Source: Gymnopus androsaceus JB14 (lineage: Eukaryota > Basidiomycota > Agaricomycetes > Agaricales > Omphalotaceae). From it: a DNA stretch of 64,000 nt. Made by a program: the position numbers and the translations under genes. Numbering within the stretch: the first letter of the stretch is position 1; every line of letters begins with the position of its first letter. Location: positions 1 to 64,000 of the forward strand of contig ML769493.1 of the NCBI GenBank assembly GCA_009733575.1, written 5' to 3'. The notes beneath the pieces are model-generated. The model saw only the letters and a program-made list of their open reading frames with translations, did not search any database and was not told the origin of the DNA. Positions 58,269 through 64,000 of this stretch are shown here, piece by piece.

Positions 58269-61200
58269 ATGAATTCAGTTCGACAGGATATTTTACCGCT
58301 TTCTCCCTCCTCCTTACCAATTCACCGGTATTCTCGTCGACTTGCAGGACACGCAGCTCGAGCTCTTTCCGAATCTGACGAACGCAGTTTTGGAATAGCC
58401 ATCTCTCAAACGAATGACGGCACGATCGACCATATTGCTATTGCCACTCAGAACGCGGTGTACCTTATCGATACTGCTCCCGAAAATTTTCGACGCGATG
58501 GTACTTTGGACAAAACCTTTTTCGACTTTTTGGCATCCACCAAAACCATTCTAGGAGGTTTCGGTATGCCTCGAATTGCTCTTCGTCTACATCATCACAT
58601 ACACAGTCATGTCCGGGGCGTTGACCTCTCCACGATTTTATCTCGAGATGATGCTGCGTGGAGACCATCGAAGGTTGTGTCGAAGATCTGTTTGTTAAAG
58701 GAAACATTTCCCGTGGATCGACTTTGGCACGAAAACGACCAGGATAAATCCTCGGAACAACTCTGCCTTCGAGCGTGGATTTCTGCAAAGTGGGTCTGAT
58801 ATGTATGCTTTTTCACAATAGTAATTCTTCCTTATATTAGAGTCGCATGCGCCGAAGAGACTTGTAGCCGGATTCAAACCGTACGAAAGGTGGATACCCG
58901 CAGTATTAGGAAAGATGTATGTATCACTATAGTCTTTGATTTATACTCACTCACAATCTTTCTCTTCATAGATACTCTTGTGTCTCGGTACTCTGCTCAG
59001 GCAAAACGACATACTTGCTAGAGCGCATCCGAAGGTTTCTAACAATGAATATGAGTCAGCTCCAGTCGACACGGAAGGCAATATGAAGCTAGTTAATGCA
59101 CGGTACAAGACTCGGGTTCGTGTCAGCAAGCAGGTGTGCCTATTCCTTCCAGCTCATTTGGCTAGGTGCTGATATTACCCAGTCTTATGTCGAAGCTGTC
59201 TCTACCAATGGAAAAATTTTCCGAGGCCAAGCTAAGGGCGCCAAAGGCAAAACCACACACATCCACTTTCAGCAAGGGATATCGACATCTCACGCTATAC
59301 AAAGTGTCCGCGTAATTGGCCTAGACGAACCTACGACCTCAGAAAAGGCCAGAGACAGCCTACTTTTGAGGGTATTGCAAGACGAAGCCAAGCTCACCGA
59401 TGCCGAGTTCGTGAGGTTTATTTGGTTTAAGACAGAGGAAGATACACGACGCTTGCAGCAACCTTCCGTATCGCTCCATATAAATGGTTCATTACTGGAA
59501 CCGCATTTGAAGCACCTCAATGCTTCGCAGGTGGGAGTTGTAGCGGCGATGGTGAATGTGAATCTGAATCCGGTTGTTGTTGTTCATGGTGCATTGTGAC
59601 TTTAGTTTTTCCTCCGAGACCTTGCTAATCATGTTTGGCTGTAGGTCCCCCCGGAACTGGTAAAACCACCACCATATCTTCAGCTGCGGAAATATGGTCG
59701 AAAGTGTATTCCGAGCCGGTGTGGATTATTGGACATTCAAATGTTTCTGTCAAGAATATTGCCGAGAAATTGTTGAAGCGAAAGGTCGATTTCAAGTTAA
59801 TTGTCTCGAAGGAGTTTTATGTTGAATGGTATGGGGCTAACGCTTCTTCCAGACGTCGTTAGACTAACTGTATTGACTAGGCACGAACACATCTACGAAA
59901 CGATACAAGAGCGGCTGATGCGCACAGATGAACTACCTGCGGATCGTCTAGCAATGAGCCGGGTAGTTGGTAGCTCTAGGGTTATACTCTCGACACTGGG
60001 TCTTTTGTCGAATCCTGCGCTTGACAAAAATGGGACATTTGACATTATCCCGGTAGAACGTCTCATTGTGGATGAGGCATCACAGATCAATGTTTTTGAA
60101 TATATGGTAGGCTCGCTGTTCCCTCCATCGTTGAAATAGGTCAGTTAATATAATACCTTCTGTTTAGCATGTTTTCCACAAGTTTAGGAAATCTTTACAG
60201 AAAGTGTGCTTTTTCGGCGATCCGAAACAATGTTCGTACTTTCCTTTCCATTTCGCTAGATTTAACCTCTCCTAATATCTTCATCTGCTTAGTACCACCA
60301 TTCGGGCAGGAAAAGGCGAAAACATTGCAAAGTATCTTCGAGATCAAGCACCTCAGGGCGATCAGCTACTTTCTTGATACTCAATGTAAGTCTCGGTTTC
60401 CCATTTTCTGCGTCTTTGTCCATCTAACACATCTCGACCAGATCGCATGCCAGTACCTCTTGGAAACTTCATTTCAGCTCACGTTTATAAACAGCGATTG
60501 AAGTCTCAACATGATATTACGGACTATTCTTGCGTACGATTTGTGAATACACCGCGTGGTGTAGAAGAAAAACGGGGAACCAGCTGGGTGGTGAGCCTTA
60601 TATTTTGACATGTCTGCATAGGTCCTAATTAATATATCCAACAGAATTCAGAGGAGGTTTCAACGATCGTGCACCTAGTCCGACACTACTATCATTCAAA
60701 AAAGTTTTGCATTATAACTCCATACGATCCCCAACGGTCTTTCATTCAAAAACGGTTGAAGCAGGAAGATCTCCCATGGGAGGACGTATTCAATGTTGAC
60801 AGCTTTCAAGGTAAGACTTTCTGCTCTCTTTGATCGATTGTTACTGATGGCGCCGTGTCCAACTATACAGGAAATGAAGCTGACTATGTCCTGATTTCCG
60901 TCGTTCGTTCCAAGCATGTCGGATTCTTATCCTCAATGCAACGCATGAATGTTATGTTGACTCGCTGCCGTCGAGGGATGGTTGTTGTTTCTAGTAAATC
61001 ATTCTTGCAAGGTATCGCTCGCGATACACTTCTCGGAAAGATATCTGCTCATTGGACTACTACTCGGGAAGGAGAAGAAAGGAATGCATGGGTCGATGCC
61101 AAAGATATCATGAATCAGAGGGTACATCTTCCAGGATCGCTCGGGAAGAATGTTTCAGACTCTCTGACTATGGGAATGTCGAGACTGTCCATACAGGGAG

Positions 61201-61814
61201 GGTACTCGTCTGCCTTTCGAAGTGCGACTTTCGTCCCAGCAAAACCTTTCGATGTTAAAGCATTGCTTAGGAAAAGCTCTAACTCTCCTACCCCGCTCGT
61301 CTATGCACCCTTCACGACGCAGTCGAACCTCGCGCCATGTCACAAGCAGACCCGCGCTTCCTCAGAATTGTTCACCGAACCTCGGATGAATGACCAAGAT
61401 TTCCCTGCTCTTTCCTCAGTGGATGTTGTGGCTAAGAGGTGCAAATCAATTTCTACTACCCACAATGTCCGTGAAAAATCCAGTTCGTGGGCCGAGATCG
61501 CAGCTTCTCAAAAATCATCCTACTTCCGTCCGATTCATCCCGAGCCTTTAGTGTCATATTCATCCCATCGAAAAACTCAGACAACACTCAGTCGACATAA
61601 GACGCAGCCTGAGGTGCCACTATTCCCGCAGTTATCCGTATCAAATTTCTCTTCAGTGCTCGCATCACCTTCTCATTTCGACGATGGCGTTTGGAAAACT
61701 GTTCAAAGCGTAACTGGCGGTGATAGTGAAAATATCTTGAATTTACCTAGTAAAGCGTCGTTGAGTAATAAATCTTGTTTAGAGCGTTGGCTCATTGCTG
61801 TATATACTATCTAG
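58269..61814 (+). CDS. Upf1-like SF1 helicase with N-terminal nuclease-like domain
   Basis: Eleven exons (58269-58789, 58841-58916, 58972-59133, 59183-59588, 59645-59828, 59881-60106, 60168-60231, 60293-60385, 60442-60590, 60645-60810 and 60871-61814) splice to 996 aa. Residues about 1-190 (GIAISQTNDGTIDHIAIATQ, LASTKTILGGFG) resemble a 3'-5' exonuclease-type RNase H fold, lacking clear acidic catalytic residues. The helicase core has all SF1 motifs: HGPPGTGKTTT (I), LIVDEASQINVF (II), CFFGDPKQLPPFG (III), QYRMPVPLG (IV), DSFQGNEADYVLISVVRS (V) and NVMLTRCRRGMVVVS (VI). A Ser-rich tail of about 230 residues follows and contains SWAEIAASQ and DFPALSS. The role is probably RNA surveillance or silencing-related unwinding in the Upf1/NAM7 branch. 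Exon total is a multiple of three. An in-frame TTG upstream was not used as the start. Confidence 0.88.
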
Positions 61815-64000
61815 CTTCGAGTCGTCCAACCATGCGATCAATTTATCCATGAGAGATGTTGAAGCATCTTCTTGTATATTCAATCACCTTCTGGTCCGCA
61901 CCTGTCAACATATCCTCAACTGGTTTTTCGGAACATCAGAGAAAACTGCATCATAGTCTTGCATATCGACGCTTTGCGTTTCTTTATGGTGTAAATGAAT
62001 TTGCAAATTTTTCTGTAGACGAGCTCAGATCTCCTGGGCCATTGCCTTAGGAAAGCGCCGGAGAGTTGAGGGAAGCCCTGATTTGAGGGCAAATATGATA
62101 GCATTGTATCCAAACAAAGGTACTTGTATCGGGATTGGCGCCAGGCGCGGATAAGAATAGCAACTGGGATGGGTACATTCCATAACGCGCGCAATAGCAG
62201 CGGTGAGGGTAGTGAGCTTCAGGATAGAAGAAGACGGACGAATGAAGGCTGGCGTTTCCGGTTTCCGGTAGAGTCGTCTAGAACGCTGGGCTGGATATAT
62301 AGTCCATGAAACAAATCGGTTCACAAAATACGGCAGGATTCTACGAGGAGCAAATCGAAGCAGTTCTATGTTATCGAGTTCATCAGCATCGTCTCCGCTA
62401 CTTCAAGTTCAATATAGACGTACCTCTTTGCAAACACTAGAGACTGATATCCGACCATGATCAGCCCACCATACCGTCCTGTCTTCCAACTCAAACGTTG
62501 GTCCTAGAGTTGAAGAGAGGCCGCCTGAGAACGTGAAATTCGATGAATCCGTAAGCTGTAGTATCGAATTCATAAATCAGTGAAAGAGATCAAAAAATCA
62601 AGAACATGACTTACTACAAGAGTGCTCCACAAATTTCACGGATTTCACCACTGAGTGAAACTTCCACACAACACTCAAATCAAGAGGGGTGCGAGACTGC
62701 GAGTACGATGGCTCGTGTTGTCACAAATCCAATGACGGGAACGATTTGAATCGAACACGGGACTGTTCTCGTACATGAGCATCGTCAAGTCGAAATAGTG
62801 ATCATGAAGGGAGGTACCAACTGCGCAATTCATCCATGTACACAAACCCCACTAGCTACCATCGGTGTTGGACAGACCTCGGACGAAGTCACTAGGCTGT
62901 TGAAGCGAGTTAAGGAACCACGTTACGATTCCCTGGGTACAGTCAGTCCATGGTGTCTAGTTTGAACAGAGGTTCATGGCCTGAAATTGAAGGGTGGAGT
63001 AAAGTTAAGGCCGCGATGGGGACGGAAGGAGAGAGTGTGGTAGTGAGAGAATGAAAATCAAGAGCAAATGAATTAGTTCGTTGTAACTTGCCTAGTCGAA
63101 CTATTCACAAAGGAGCAGAAAAGTTCTCCTACAGGGAAAGAGGATTTTTACCGAGCACGAAAGAGGTCGAGAGGTCGAAAGTAAGGATGCAGGAGACACT
63201 GCACGGAGATAATTGAAATGCAGGTATGAATGAAGAGTGAATCGACAGACGTACCTCTGTACTCTACATCGAGAGTGCAGCGCTGTCAGTGCCGCCGGAG
63301 GCCTCGCCAATGTCTAAACCTACCGTAGACGTATCGATTCTTGATTAAATGTCTAACTACAAGATCCCTCAGATAGCACACATCACCCTCCCTTCCATCT
63401 CGGAACTCGATCTTGAATCGTCCTGGACCTAAGGTGTCGGCGACCGTGAACCAGTGACTGTGAAGTCGAGTTCATCATCACGAGCTTTTGCCAATTGCTT
63501 GTGGAATGGCAGCTTCGAAGACTCGGCATACGAGTAGAAGCTATTCATGTACTGTCATTGTACATGCGCATTGGCATCGCAAGTGACGTACCAGCAACAT
63601 GCTAATCCAGGTGCAGGTGCACAAAAACGCAGCGAAGATCCCGAAACAACCAAAACTCAGGCCATCTATCCAGCAACCCTTGGTGAAGATCCCATCGATT
63701 TAAGTGGAATTAATCAGTACCTGTCCTTGCTGGCCAAAGGGAAGTTGCGGTTGTTGAAAAGGGTAATTGCGCGGGATAGCATATTTCGTTGAGCGTGGAA
63801 GAAGAGACGAGCAATCCTATGCCCTTCATCTTGGGTTTCACTGTCGATTCTTGTTCTACGGTGATCAATGGCGTTCGGTTCTTCGAGCTTTTCTTCACCT
63901 TTGATTTCCTATTACTTGCACCATCTAGTATCACAAGTTATTTTATCTGTGTTTGGCGAAAAACGTTACCCTCTTCCAAATGACAGCCGTTCCTCCAATT
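61815..64000. other. Stretch without a recognised gene
   Basis: Only short, unrelated open frames occur, with no motif or exon pattern I can support. The end of the window may contain part of a neighbouring gene, but nothing decisive is visible. Confidence 0.4.

Noticed and set aside
62735..62770. Possible tRNA T-loop (TTCGATTC-like on the minus strand)
   Set aside because: The flanking bases do not pair as a T-stem and no other tRNA arms are visible.
1..64000. CRISPR array or bacterial operon structure
   Set aside because: No regularly spaced short repeats were seen. Spliceosomal introns throughout show a eukaryotic genome.

Overview
The window looks like nuclear DNA of a filamentous basidiomycete, probably an Agaricomycete. 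Genes are cut by many introns of about 45-70 bp with GT-AG or occasionally GC-AG ends. The families present fit this group: basidiomycete seven-helix membrane proteins, MYND-finger proteins, F-box/LRR-like proteins, fungal DUF2235 hydrolases and a Upf1-like helicase. I cannot name the species.

Eight genes can be spliced by eye into intact open frames: two seven-helix membrane proteins (414-1991 and 52455-53967), two F-box proteins (5502-7138 and 37604-39224), a MYND zinc-finger protein (8719-10686), an acidic/glycine-rich protein (35773-36603), an MDR-family enoyl reductase-like enzyme (39844-41121) and a large SF1 helicase (58269-61814).

Between the two seven-helix genes, 3.2-50.3 kb is a mosaic of segmental duplications. 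Four gene types are shuffled and recopied: F-box/LRR genes (six loci plus one fragment), MDR oxidoreductases (one intact, three decayed), mitochondrial Lon protease (three copies, all with lesions) and DUF2235 hydrolases (two near-complete copies plus a fragment). A recurring spacer module, itself apparently an old gene relic, accompanies the F-box units. Recurrent combinations are spacer/F-box/oxidoreductase (about 4.7-8.2 and 36.9-41.4 kb), spacer/F-box/Lon (15.7-19.7, 28.8-34.0 and 41.5-48.1 kb) and DUF2235/spacer/F-box (11.6-18 and 22.2-27.9 kb). A 2-kb tandem duplication (25865-27912 and 27913-29944) carries a micro-inversion at its junction.

Transposable elements decorate the array. A 2.47-kb CACTA-type element (19658-22126) has 351-bp inverted repeats, sits inside a Lon pseudogene and carries a decayed piece of an ABC-C transporter gene. 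It also contains a nested 514-bp inverted-repeat element. A 408-bp CACTA-like fold-back lies in a 656-bp tandem duplication at 33.9-35.2 kb. A 244-bp Tc1/mariner-like MITE is at 2205-2448.

Beyond 54 kb the sequence is ordinary: about 4 kb without a recognisable gene, then the helicase, then 2 kb without a convincing gene. Many decayed copies differ from intact ones by single-base indels. Sequencing or assembly error cannot be excluded for some of them, especially Lon at 44-48 kb and DUF2235 at 13.4-15.6 kb.
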